DNA from: Chloroflexota bacterium
GTDB taxonomy: Bacteria; Chloroflexota; Limnocylindria; Limnocylindrales; CSP1-4
Length of the DNA: 64,000 nucleotides
Direction of reading: 5' to 3'
Assembly: GCA_003141455.1 (NCBI GenBank)
Contig: PLMA01000044.1
Coordinates: forward strand, 179 to 64,178
Shown: one piece after another, positions 6,007 through 14,415 of the stretch
How the letters are laid out: every line of letters starts with the position of its first letter
Numbering within the stretch: the stretch's first letter is position 1
Made by a program: the position numbers and the translations under genes
The notes under the pieces: model-generated
Database searches by the model: none
Seen by the model: only the letters and a program-made list of their open reading frames with translations
Told to the model about the DNA's origin: nothing

Positions 6007-8790
6007 CTAGGCGGCGTCGGCCCGCGGCTGCACGACGTTGGCCCGGTCGCGAAGGAAGCTCGTCATCTGGTCACTCGGGAGCGGCCGCGAGAAGAGGTAG
6101 CCCTGGCCGATGTCGCACTGGAGGGCCCGCAGCCGGTCGGCCTGCTCGGGCCGCTCCACACCCTCGGCGACCGTCTCCAGCTTCAGTGTCTTCGCGATTC
6201 GGATCATGGCGTCGACCAGCGCGCCGGCGGTGGGCTCGGTCGCGACTCCATCGACGAACGACTTGTCGATCTTCAGGATGTCCACGGGGAAGCGGCGCAG
6301 ATAGGCCAGCGACGAGTAGCCGGTCCCGAAGTCGTCGATCGCCATCCTGACTCCCAGCGACCTCAGCTGGAAGAGGCGGTTGAGGGTCGCCGCCGTGTCG
6401 GTCATCAGGACGCTCTCCGTGATCTCCAGGATCAACCGGCTCGGCGGCAATCCGGAGTCCTCCAGAGCGTCGGCGACGTCCCGAAGGAGGTTGGTATGGC
6501 GCAGCTGCCGCCCCGAGAGGTTGACGCTGAGGGTGATCGGGTCGTCGAAGGGGAAATCGTTCTCCCACACCCTGACCTGACGGCACGCTTCGCGGAGGAC
6601 CCATTTCCCGAGCGGGACGATGAGACCGATCTCTTCGGCGAGCGGGATGAACTCCACCGGCCCCACGGTGCCTCGGCTCGGGTGCTGCCACCGAACCAGC
6701 GCCTCGACGCCGGTCAGGCGCCCGGTCGCGAGGTCGATCGTGGGCTGGTAATACACCAGAAACTGCGACTCCTCGAGCGCCGTCCTGAGTTCCGCCTCGA
6801 ACTCGATCCGCTGGACGGCGAGGGCATGCATTTCCGGGTCGAAGATCGCGAATCCGCCCTCGCAGGTGCGGGCATTGTGCAAGGCCACGGCACCGTTGCC
6901 CAGCATATCTTCGGCCGTCTCCTCACCGCCGGTGGAGATGGCGATGCCGATGTGGGGCTGCAACTCCACCTGAGTCCCCGGCAGGGAGACGGGCTGGCGG
7001 AGCGTGCTCATGATCCGTTCGATTGCCTGCAGGGCGTCGGCCGGAGAGGTGAGGTGCTCGAGCAGGATTCCGAATTCGTTTCCTCCGAGGCGGGCGACCG
7101 TGTCATGGCCCCGGACACATCCGCGCAGCCGATCCGCCACCGCCTTGAGGGTCGTGTCGCCGGCGCTGTGGCCCAGGCTCTCGTTTACGCGCTTCATACC
7201 GTCCACGTCGCAATAGAGAACAGCGACGATGCGTCCGTCTCGTGGGGCGGCGGCGAGGGCGTGCTCGATCATGGTCGAGAAGAGGGCGCGATTAGCCAGT
7301 CCGGTGAGCGCGTCGTGGAAGGCCTGGTGGCGTAGCTCGGCCTCCATTCCATGGTGCTCTGTCACGTCGCGGGTGTTGAGCACGATGCCGCTGACGGCCG
7401 GAACATCCAGCAGGTTCGTCGCCTGGGTCTCGGTGTGCCGCCACGATCCGTCGGCGTGCCGCAGGCGGCACTCGATGACGCGCCTCGAGCCGGCCTCCGC
7501 GGCGATCTGTCTGAGGTCGAGCGCGACTCTCCTTCTGTCGTCGGGGTGAATGATGCTGGCCAGGCTCGAGCCGATCAGATCCTCAGGCTCGCGGCCGAGG
7601 ATCTGGCGCGCCGAAGGCGAGAGGTAGGTGAGCAGGCGCTCCGAAGAGACGATGCCGATCATGTCGGTCGAGCTCTGGATCATGGCCTGGAACCGCTCGA
7701 CGCCATCCCGCTTCGCCATCGCCGACTGCAGATCCATGCGCGAGAGTGCCAGGGAGACCTGCGTCGCCAGGGCGCGAATCGCCCGCGGCAACTCCTCGCT
7801 GATGGGGCCCGGCGATTCGATCAACAGGACGCCCCGGGCCGTCCCGTTTGAGTCGACGCGCGTGACGAGAGTCTCTCCGGGAAGGAAGGATGGCTTGTGG
7901 GCAGGCTCGCTGACGGCCGTGTCATCGGCCGCGTCCGCAGCGGGGTCGGCCGCGTCCGACGCGCTCCCAGTCCGGAACAGGCGTTGATCCGCCAGCTCGT
8001 GACCGGCGGCGACGAGGCGTCGGACTTCGACGACGGCCGATTTCATCTCGGCGGCCCGCTGGCCGGCCGATTCGACAACCCGGAGCCGGCCCGGCGGCGC
8101 GTTCGAGCCTTCGATCATCGCCAGGCTGACCCGCACGGACGGCAGGTCCACGCACAGTGCCTGGGCTCCCTCGATCACGGAAGCGACGATGGCCGGAAGA
8201 TCGCCGGCGGAGACCAGATCGAGCCCGACGGCAGCCAGGATCTGCTCGCGGTGGGCCGTCCGCTCGTAGCGCGCCATGGACCTCGCCATCCCGTGCATCA
8301 GGCAGGCGACGAGGACGAATGAGACCGCCACGGCCGAGCCCATCGCCAGTGTCCCTGGAGCGCCGAACCCCGCGCTTACGGCCACGGCCGAAAGGAGGCC
8401 CGTTCTGAACAGCACCCTTGGTAGCGACCCATAGGCCGAGCCGAGCAAGACGGCCGATGCAAGCAACATCGCAATCGCGGGGAACCCGCGCTCGGAAACG
8501 GCCACGGTCAAGAGACAGATGCCGCCCATAGTCACGCCGTCGGCCAGGAGGTCGAATCGGCGGCGCCGGTAGGCCCAGATCCACACGAAGGCGAGGGCGG
8601 GCGGTGAGGCGACGCCCGCAACGTACAAGATGAAGGGCTGCGGGCTTGACGCCACCACGGCGACCAGGGCCCCGGCGGCATTGACGAGGGCGAACGCCAC
8701 AAGCAGCTGCTGAACTCGACCTACCATGTCGTGAGGTCGAGCACGAGCGCGAAAACCTGGGGCGATCTCCGCCACCTTGAGACTTGCCAA
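6007..8790 (-). CDS. Membrane-anchored GAF-PAS-GGDEF-EAL c-di-GMP signalling protein
   Basis: Up to 927 residues. The N-terminal region (about 22-185) is hydrophobic with several membrane segments, followed by a GAF-like region (about 195-350), a PAS domain (about 365-480), GGDEF (about 490-655) and EAL (about 665-915). The EAL domain looks active: EALVRW, LEITESVL, DDFGTGYSSLAYL, LKIDKSFV and AEGVE are all intact. The GGDEF signature reads RLGGNEF, with Asn replacing the acidic metal ligand. Diguanylate cyclase activity is therefore doubtful, and the domain may instead sense GTP or regulate the EAL part. The likely net role is c-di-GMP hydrolysis. The longest frame begins with TTG at 8790; a GTG at 8775 and an ATG at 8727 (start of the membrane region) are alternatives. 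Confidence 0.9.
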   Translation of the reverse strand: MASLKVAEIAPGFRARARPHDMVGRVQQLLVAFALVNAAGALVAVVASSPQPFILYVAGVASPPALAFVWIWAYRRRRFDLLADGVTMGGICLLTVAVSERGFPAIAMLLASAVLLGSAYGSLPRVLFRTGLLSAVAVSAGFGAPGTLAMGSAVAVSFVLVACLMHGMARSMARYERTAHREQILAAVGLDLVSAGDLPAIVASVIEGAQALCVDLPSVRVSLAMIEGSNAPPGRLRVVESAGQRAAEMKSAVVEVRRLVAAGHELADQRLFRTGSASDAADPAADAADDTAVSEPAHKPSFLPGETLVTRVDSNGTARGVLLIESPGPISEELPRAIRALATQVSLALSRMDLQSAMAKRDGVERFQAMIQSSTDMIGIVSSERLLTYLSPSARQILGREPEDLIGSSLASIIHPDDRRRVALDLRQIAAEAGSRRVIECRLRHADGSWRHTETQATNLLDVPAVSGIVLNTRDVTEHHGMEAELRHQAFHDALTGLANRALFSTMIEHALAAAPRDGRIVAVLYCDVDGMKRVNESLGHSAGDTTLKAVADRLRGCVRGHDTVARLGGNEFGILLEHLTSPADALQAIERIMSTLRQPVSLPGTQVELQPHIGIAISTGGEETAEDMLGNGAVALHNARTCEGGFAIFDPEMHALAVQRIEFEAELRTALEESQFLVYYQPTIDLATGRLTGVEALVRWQHPSRGTVGPVEFIPLAEEIGLIVPLGKWVLREACRQVRVWENDFPFDDPITLSVNLSGRQLRHTNLLRDVADALEDSGLPPSRLILEITESVLMTDTAATLNRLFQLRSLGVRMAIDDFGTGYSSLAYLRRFPVDILKIDKSFVDGVATEPTAGALVDAMIRIAKTLKLETVAEGVERPEQADRLRALQCDIGQGYLFSRPLPSDQMTSFLRDRANVVQPRADAA

Positions 8791-8929
8791 GAGGGGCCGG
8801 TGCCTCCGGAGAGTCGGAATTGCCGTAAACGGGTACCAGACGACCAGGACTGCAACCTTGTCTACTAGCGGCTTCGGCAGAGGTCGCCCGCTTGTGAGGG
8901 GTTGGCCCTACGTCGTATGCGCGATCTTC

Positions 8930-8965
8930 ACTGGCCACTCGTCCCAGACTGGCCACTCGTCCCAG
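8930..8965. repeat. Perfect 18-bp tandem duplication
   Basis: ACTGGCCACTCGTCCCAG occurs twice back to back at 8930-8947 and 8948-8965, in the 288-bp divergent region between the c-di-GMP gene and the unknown membrane protein. Nothing else is recognised in that region apart from a -10 box at 9063. Confidence 0.85.
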
Positions 8966-9062
8966 GTTCGGCCCGGCCCGGTTCAGGCCGGTCTCGCTGG
9001 TCCCTCTCGGTCCCGCCTTGTCCGGCCCCTGTCCGGCCAGGCCGGCGTGGGCTCCGGCGGTG

Positions 9063-9068
9063 TAGCAT
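9063..9068 (+). promoter_or_regulatory. -10 box TAGCAT close to the start codon
   Basis: TAGCAT ends 10 nt before the ATG at 9079 and no ribosome binding site lies between, which suggests a leaderless or near-leaderless transcript. Confidence 0.5.
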
Positions 9069-9078
9069 CGCCGAAACC

Positions 9079-10206
9079 ATGACGACCTCGAATCGGCCCG
9101 CCCAATCTGAAGGTTCCGCCCTCCGCCCGATCGAGCGGCGGGACCTGAACGGTCTCGAACCTGCCGCCGGCGATCCCGACTCGTCCGACCACGACTCCGA
9201 CCACCACGAGGAGGAGCGTGCCCTGGGCCCGGGCGATCGAATCAGGGGCAGGATCGGGCATCAACTCACTCGGGTGGGCTGGCTCGTGCTGGCCGCAGGC
9301 CTGGCCTTCGGTTCGGCAGGAGTAGTCGCGGCAACACAACCGACGCCGGCCGGCGGCCATCGGCAGGAGCTGACGTGGGCCGCCGATCAGGAGCTATCGG
9401 CGAAGCTTGATGCGGCGGTCCGAGACATGGTCCTCGTCAACGGCGACATCGACCTCCTCGGTCAGACGTCCCGCAAGACGCTCGCCAGCCTGGTTCAGAT
9501 CGACCAGGGCGCGCTCACGGACGCCTGGGGCAGCGGCTCGACCGCTGTGGATTCCATCTACGCTCGTGCGGGGGATCTGGACACCAGGCTGACCTGCGAT
9601 CCCTGGAGCGCGGCCCGCGAAGGCGAGCTGAGCAAGACCTACAGCCCCGCTCTGATCGATCGCTATCACCGCATCTGCCTGGCCCTTACCTCGGTAGGCC
9701 CGCTCCGCGACGACTGGGCGTCACTGGTGGCAGGCAGCCGGACGGCCATACAAGTGGCCCTGGACATCAACAGCCACGATCAGATCGGCACCAACGCGCT
9801 GCGACTGGCGACACAAGGCCGCTATCCCGAGGCTCTGGCGGAGCTCTCGCGCGCCTCGACTGCGATTGCAGATGCGACGTCGGTAACCGCCGATCTGGCG
9901 AAGGTCACCGACGTCTCCACCCTTCAGGACTGGCTGACTCGAACGACGCGTTGGGACAGTGCAGCTGGGGTCCTGTGGCAGACGGTGATCGATTCGAAGG
10001 GCGGCATCTCGCCCCAAGTCACGGCCGCGATCAAGGGCGAGAAGGATGCCAGGGCGCTCTTGCCCGACGACAACTCCGTTCTGCAAGTGGTAATGGACGA
10101 GCTGGCCGGCAACCTCATTCCGTACGGCATCTCGATCGAAACGTCCAGGGGTGCGTTCGCGGCCGCGATCAGCGATCTGGTGGGTGGCACGATCTTCGGC
10201 CACTAG
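9079..10206 (+). CDS. Hypothetical single-pass membrane protein
   Basis: 375 residues, not recognised. Residues 1-60 are polar and charged with a His/Asp/Glu cluster, ending in a basic stretch. Residues about 67-88 (VGWLVLAAGLAFGSAGVVAA) form one membrane helix. The remaining 285 residues are predicted outside the cytoplasm and mostly alpha-helical with few Cys (two, in LTCDP and HRICLAL). No catalytic motif is visible. The helical character and positioning resemble uncharacterised extracytoplasmic proteins with coiled or TPR-like helices. The start was chosen at the ATG downstream of the TAGCAT box; the frame is open further upstream but there is low-complexity. The gene stands alone, 130 bp before pepA. 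Confidence 0.65.
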   Translation: MTTSNRPAQSEGSALRPIERRDLNGLEPAAGDPDSSDHDSDHHEEERALGPGDRIRGRIGHQLTRVGWLVLAAGLAFGSAGVVAATQPTPAGGHRQELTWAADQELSAKLDAAVRDMVLVNGDIDLLGQTSRKTLASLVQIDQGALTDAWGSGSTAVDSIYARAGDLDTRLTCDPWSAAREGELSKTYSPALIDRYHRICLALTSVGPLRDDWASLVAGSRTAIQVALDINSHDQIGTNALRLATQGRYPEALAELSRASTAIADATSVTADLAKVTDVSTLQDWLTRTTRWDSAAGVLWQTVIDSKGGISPQVTAAIKGEKDARALLPDDNSVLQVVMDELAGNLIPYGISIETSRGAFAAAISDLVGGTIFGH

Positions 10207-10336
10207 GCGCTTCCTATCTCAGCGACGATGGCCGAGTCGATAGACTTGTGCAATCGTCACGTGCCGGCGCTACGGTGCCGACTCCATGGGTCAGCGGCGC
10301 CCCCGTGAGCCGTACACAGGCCGGAGGGTCCTGGTC

Positions 10337-11848
10337 ATGCAGTTGCGCGTAGTGAGCGATCAGCCCTGGGATGTGCAGGCGGACGCGATCGCCATCCCGT
10401 TCGTCGGCGAGCCCAGGTTCGAGGGACCGCTGGCCGAAGTCGACAGGCGCTCGGGTGGCGAACTTGCGGCCCTCACCGCGTTCGGTGAGCTGAAGGCCGA
10501 GCGGTACGGCACAGTCGTGGTGGCGCCCGGCGAGCTGAAGGCCGGACGGCTGCTGGCCCTGGCTGCGGGAGACGCGGAGACGATCACACGGCAGGTGGTC
10601 GTGCGGATCGGGTCGACAATCGAGCGACGATTGGCCGGCAGTTCGGTCAAGCGGCTGGCCATCTACCTCGGCGATCTGGGCTCGCGAATCCCCGGGGGCG
10701 CCGAGGTTGTCGCGGAGCTGCTGGCCCGCGGCGTGGTCGAGGGCAGCTTCGAGCCGGCCACGATCTACCGCGCCGACGTGAAGTCGGCCCCGCCCGAGTT
10801 GGACGAGCTGATCCTGGTAGCGCCCGGCGCGGAGACTGCCGCATTGAAGCGGGCCGCGGAGCGCGGCGTCGTGATGGGCGAGGGCGCCAACCTGTCCCGC
10901 CGCCTGGACAATCGCGCCGCCAACGACGTCACGCCCGAAGTGCTGGCCGGCGAAGCCCGAGCCATCGCCGAACGCCACGGCCTCTCGATCGACGTCATCG
11001 GGCCTGAGAAGGCCGCCGAGCTGGGCATGGGTATGTTCCTAGCCGTGGGGCGCGGGAGCGACAACCCGCCTCGGCTGATCGTTCTGCGGTCCGGCGAGAC
11101 GGGGGCGAAGGATGCCGCCGGCCGACGGCTGGCTCTCGTGGGCAAGGGCGTCTGTTTCGATTCGGGAGGCATCAGCATCAAGCCGGCCGACCGGATGGAA
11201 GAGATGAAGATGGACAAGTCCGGTGCCTGCACGGTCATAGCCGCCATCGCGACCGTCGCCCGGCTCGCACCCGGGACGCCGCTCATGGCGCTGGCTCCAG
11301 CCGTGGAGAACATGCCCGGGCCTCACTCCACCCGCCCGGGCGACGTGGTCAAGGCGATGAACGGCAAGACCGTGGACATCATCAACACGGATGCGGAGGG
11401 CCGGCTCATCCTGGGCGACGCGATGTGCTACGCGGAGAAGCTGGGCGCCACCCATCTCGTGGACATCGCCACCCTCACCGGCGCCGTGGCTCGAGCGCTC
11501 GGCGACCAGATGACCGGCGCCTTCGGCCAGCCTCAGGAGTGGTACGACGCCGTGGCCGCGGCCGGCGAACGGGCGGGAGAGCGGTACTGGCAGATGCCGA
11601 TGATCGAGGAGTACCGCAAGGATCTGGACAGCTGGTATGCGGACTTCACGAACACCGGATCGGCCGAGGGCGGCCTGGTGAAGAGCGCCCTCTTCCTGCG
11701 CGAGTTCGTGACCGTCCCATGGGTCCACCTCGACATCGCCGGCACCGGCTACTTCCGCAAGAAGACGCCGTACGCCCCGGCCGGCGCCACGGGCGTGGCT
11801 CATGCGACTCTCGTCGAACTGGCTCTCGCCGGCGCCGCAAAGGCGTAG
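10337..11848 (+). CDS. pepA: Leucyl aminopeptidase (M17 family)
   Basis: 503 residues, the normal M17 length. This cytoplasmic two-metal exopeptidase removes N-terminal residues, notably Leu, during peptide turnover. The N-terminal domain (1-165) is followed by the catalytic domain. VGKGVCFDSGGISIKP (about residues 268-283) provides the metal-binding Lys and Asp, MKMDKSGA holds the next Asp and the catalytic Lys region, and NTDAEGRLILGDA (about 350-362) carries the Asp/Glu ligands and catalytic Arg. The start ATG at 10337 follows GGAGG by about 9 nt and fits the family N-terminus. A TACGGT box at 10271-10276 lies just before an in-frame ATG at 10286, so a 17-residue-longer leaderless form is possible. 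The next gene begins 10 nt after the stop, suggesting co-transcription. Confidence 0.93.
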   Translation: MQLRVVSDQPWDVQADAIAIPFVGEPRFEGPLAEVDRRSGGELAALTAFGELKAERYGTVVVAPGELKAGRLLALAAGDAETITRQVVVRIGSTIERRLAGSSVKRLAIYLGDLGSRIPGGAEVVAELLARGVVEGSFEPATIYRADVKSAPPELDELILVAPGAETAALKRAAERGVVMGEGANLSRRLDNRAANDVTPEVLAGEARAIAERHGLSIDVIGPEKAAELGMGMFLAVGRGSDNPPRLIVLRSGETGAKDAAGRRLALVGKGVCFDSGGISIKPADRMEEMKMDKSGACTVIAAIATVARLAPGTPLMALAPAVENMPGPHSTRPGDVVKAMNGKTVDIINTDAEGRLILGDAMCYAEKLGATHLVDIATLTGAVARALGDQMTGAFGQPQEWYDAVAAAGERAGERYWQMPMIEEYRKDLDSWYADFTNTGSAEGGLVKSALFLREFVTVPWVHLDIAGTGYFRKKTPYAPAGATGVAHATLVELALAGAAKA

Positions 11849-11858
11849 GGGCGCAGGC

Positions 11859-12533
11859 GTGGCGGGACTCGGGTCCTTCTGGCAGGGTGGACCGGACGCG
11901 CTGGTCCTGCTGCTCGGCCTGGTCGGGCTGGCCTGGGGCGTTGCCGCCGACCGGATCGCTGCCCGGTGGCCCGCTCATGAGGACGGATCGGTCCGTGGCT
12001 TCGACTGGCGAACGCTGGTCGTGGCCTTCTTTGGGACGGTGGTGCTGGCCGCCTTGACGGTGCGTTTCGGCGATGTTGGCGAGCGGCTTCTGTTCGGCGT
12101 CTACTTCGCGGCCCTTGTGCTGCTGATGGCCACGGACCTCGATCAGAAGCTCCTGCCGGATGCGGTGACGCTGCCTCTCATCGTTCTAGGCGGGTTCGCT
12201 CTGGTGTGGGGCGGCGACACGCTCGTCTCGCGCTCGCCGGCCTGGACGGCGGTGGCCGGCGCGGTTGTCGTGCCGGCTCTGCTCTACGCTTCGTCTCTGC
12301 CATTCGGGGAGGGAGCGCTTGGGGGCGGCGACGTCAAGTTCATGGCCAGCGTCGGCCTCATGACCGGACTGATCAGGACCGTCCTGTCGCTCTTCGCCGG
12401 GGCGATGCTGGGCGGCGTGGTCATCTTCGTCCTGCTGATCTCACGGCGCATCACTCTCAAGAGCTTCGTTCCGTTCGGGCCGTTCCTGATCGCCGGCGCC
12501 GCCTGGGCCGCGCTGCTGCCGGCTTCGAGCTAG
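11859..12533 (+). CDS. Prepilin peptidase (A24 family), lacking the N-methylase domain
   Basis: About 224 residues with GTG start directly behind pepA. It is an integral membrane aspartyl protease of the type that cleaves type IV pilin leader peptides. Seven or so hydrophobic segments are visible. The two catalytic Asp motifs are present: one in LMATDLDQKLLPD (about residue 92) and the GxGD motif in GGGDVKFMASVG (about 155). Classical PilD/GspO enzymes have an N-terminal zinc/Cys domain that methylates the mature pilin; this protein lacks it, as do archaeal and some Gram-positive A24 enzymes. No pilin or pilus-assembly genes are in the window, so the substrate is unknown. Confidence 0.85.
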   Translation: MAGLGSFWQGGPDALVLLLGLVGLAWGVAADRIAARWPAHEDGSVRGFDWRTLVVAFFGTVVLAALTVRFGDVGERLLFGVYFAALVLLMATDLDQKLLPDAVTLPLIVLGGFALVWGGDTLVSRSPAWTAVAGAVVVPALLYASSLPFGEGALGGGDVKFMASVGLMTGLIRTVLSLFAGAMLGGVVIFVLLISRRITLKSFVPFGPFLIAGAAWAALLPASS

Positions 12534-12600
12534 GATCGGCCGGAACCGCGGGCCGGCCGGCGCGCCGGTGCGGACCTGGGATCCTCAGGATCGGGAGCGG

Positions 12601-14031
12601 TCAAGCCGCGAGGGAGGCCCGGCGAGTGCCGCAGCTCGGGCAGTAGTAGGTCGTGACGTTGCCCGAACTCTTCTCGAAGGCCAGGAGATCCGACATGAGC
12701 TCGTGGAGGCCGTCCTTGCGAATCCTGGCGGCCGGGTAGCCGCAGTCGCACCACGCGACTTCCTCTCCCGCGCGCCGGCTGAACTGGCGGTGCTCGGCCA
12801 GGAACGCTTCGAGGCTGCCGCGCTTGGTCTCGGCGTCGCCTTCGCCCTCGAGCAGGTCGAGGGCCTGCTGGACCAGATCCAGGCGAGCGCAGGGCGCGGC
12901 TCGGGTCTGTCCGAGAGTGGCGAGAGCCCCAGCGGCGGCGACGCGATCGCGCCACTTCGGGGAGCTGTGCAGGGCAACGTCCAGGGCTTCCACGGCGGGC
13001 TGGCCGATCTCGAGGCACTTGTCCCAGCGCTGCTGAGCCGCCCAGAAATGGGCGGCCATGGCGTCGTTCTCCGGCGGTTCCCACTTGAGCTGGATCAAAG
13101 CCGCGACTATGTCAGCCCTCTCGAGGGCATCGACGTGGTCGAAGGAGGCAACCAGCAGCGGAATGGCCGCCGGCCCGCACTCGCCGCAACGACGCCACTC
13201 GCGCAGCGCCGCCCAGTATCTTGCCCCGGTCTCGTCTGTCGGCGGCGTCCAATTCATCTCTTGAAGGCCACGCGCCGCCGCCCGCCGTATCGCCGGATCG
13301 TTGTCGTTCAGGGTGCCGGCGAGGGCGCCGACCACCTCCGGCGAACTCAGTCGGGCCAGCCTCCGGACCGCTATCTCGCGCACGTCGGCGTTGTCGTGCG
13401 CGAGCGCTTCCTTGAGCTTCCCGATCGATCTGGCGTCGCAGAGGGAGTCGAGGGCCTGCGAGGCGGCTCGCTCGACGACCAGGCTCGACCGTCCCGTCGA
13501 CTTTACGCGGGCCTGCTCCCGAGCCACCACGACGATGAGCGGCAAGACCGCCTCCTCGTCCCCGATCGCTTGGAGGGCCTTGACGGCTGCCGCGCGCACG
13601 CCTTCATCGGAGTCCATGACGGCCTTGATGAGCGGCTGCACCGCGCCCGCGGCATGGATCCGGCCCAATTCGCCTGCCGTAGCTCGCCGCGTATCCGCGT
13701 CCGGATCCGTCATCAGGCGCCGGTAGACGGCCGTGGCGGCGGCCAGCTGGATTGCGGGATCGCGATCGTCCATTGCGGCGACCAGCGGATCCACCACGCG
13801 GAAGCCGCCTCGGGCCGCCAGCGCGTCGACGGCGGCTCGGCGTACGCCAGAGTCCTGGTCCTTGAGAAGGGCTACCAGGGGTTCGACGGCGAGCGGATCC
13901 CTCAGAGGAGCCAGGGCCTCGGCCGCGGCCATGCGGATCGAAGCGTCTTTGTGGGCCAGTGCCTTGATCAAGCCCTGGGCATCTCTCTTGGCCTCCAACT
14001 GAGCGATGTTGGGGGGACCGAAGAGCGGCAT
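12601..14031 (-). CDS. HEAT-repeat protein with C-terminal zinc-ribbon-like Cys cluster
   Basis: 476 residues. Residues 10-250 are a series of about seven HEAT/PBS-lyase-type repeats (patterns such as IRMAAAEALAPLRDPLAVEPL and VRRAAVDALAARG). Two longer modules of about 60 residues follow, each with WxPP, an aromatic YW/FW and a Trp-x-x-Cys (about 262-380). The C-terminus carries CDCGYPAA and YYCPSCGTR, four Cys likely binding zinc. HEAT solenoids bind protein or nucleic acid; the partner is unknown. The start ATG at 14031 has an AGAGG about 10 nt upstream. The frame extends further upstream (to 14289), but that stretch looks non-coding. It converges with the prepilin peptidase gene. Confidence 0.8.
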   Translation of the reverse strand: MPLFGPPNIAQLEAKRDAQGLIKALAHKDASIRMAAAEALAPLRDPLAVEPLVALLKDQDSGVRRAAVDALAARGGFRVVDPLVAAMDDRDPAIQLAAATAVYRRLMTDPDADTRRATAGELGRIHAAGAVQPLIKAVMDSDEGVRAAAVKALQAIGDEEAVLPLIVVVAREQARVKSTGRSSLVVERAASQALDSLCDARSIGKLKEALAHDNADVREIAVRRLARLSSPEVVGALAGTLNDNDPAIRRAAARGLQEMNWTPPTDETGARYWAALREWRRCGECGPAAIPLLVASFDHVDALERADIVAALIQLKWEPPENDAMAAHFWAAQQRWDKCLEIGQPAVEALDVALHSSPKWRDRVAAAGALATLGQTRAAPCARLDLVQQALDLLEGEGDAETKRGSLEAFLAEHRQFSRRAGEEVAWCDCGYPAARIRKDGLHELMSDLLAFEKSSGNVTTYYCPSCGTRRASLAA

Positions 14032-14415
14032 TGTGAGGGCCTCTTTTCTCGCTTCGGGCGGCCTGGCGGTGGCGGCGTCGGAGAACGGAATGGCGGTCCG
14101 TCGGCCAGCTGCCAACGCGACCGGATGTGTGTGCGAATCAGAGGCTAGCACCCTTAGGTGCTGTATTGCGAGTGCCTCAGCTCCCATGTTGATGCCGCAT
14201 GCCCTGGTCCGCACCTCAGCCGACCGTACCTCACGGGAGTGGGACTTTCGGGTAGATAGCCCACTCAACCGGGCGAGACCGATCGTCATCGGCGATGTAT
14301 GATCCCGACCAGCCGGAGTCGTCCAGAGGCAGTGTCCTTCCGAAGGACGGCGTCAGACCGGCGGGCGTAGCCGCACAACGCGCTTTGGGCGCGTCCAACG
14401 GAGTTTGCTCGCACG
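14032..14415. other. Divergent intergenic region between HEAT-repeat and M23 genes
   Basis: 384 bp without a supported gene. TATGAT at 14298-14303 is a good -10 for the M23 gene (leader about 105 nt, no clear -35). The leader contains a 6-bp hairpin with a 3-nt loop at 14334-14348. No known riboswitch consensus was recognised. Confidence 0.4.

Noticed and set aside
12568-14148. Plus-strand 526-codon open frame opposite the HEAT-repeat gene
   Set aside because: The minus strand shows regular HEAT repeats and a zinc ribbon; the plus frame has no recognisable protein pattern.
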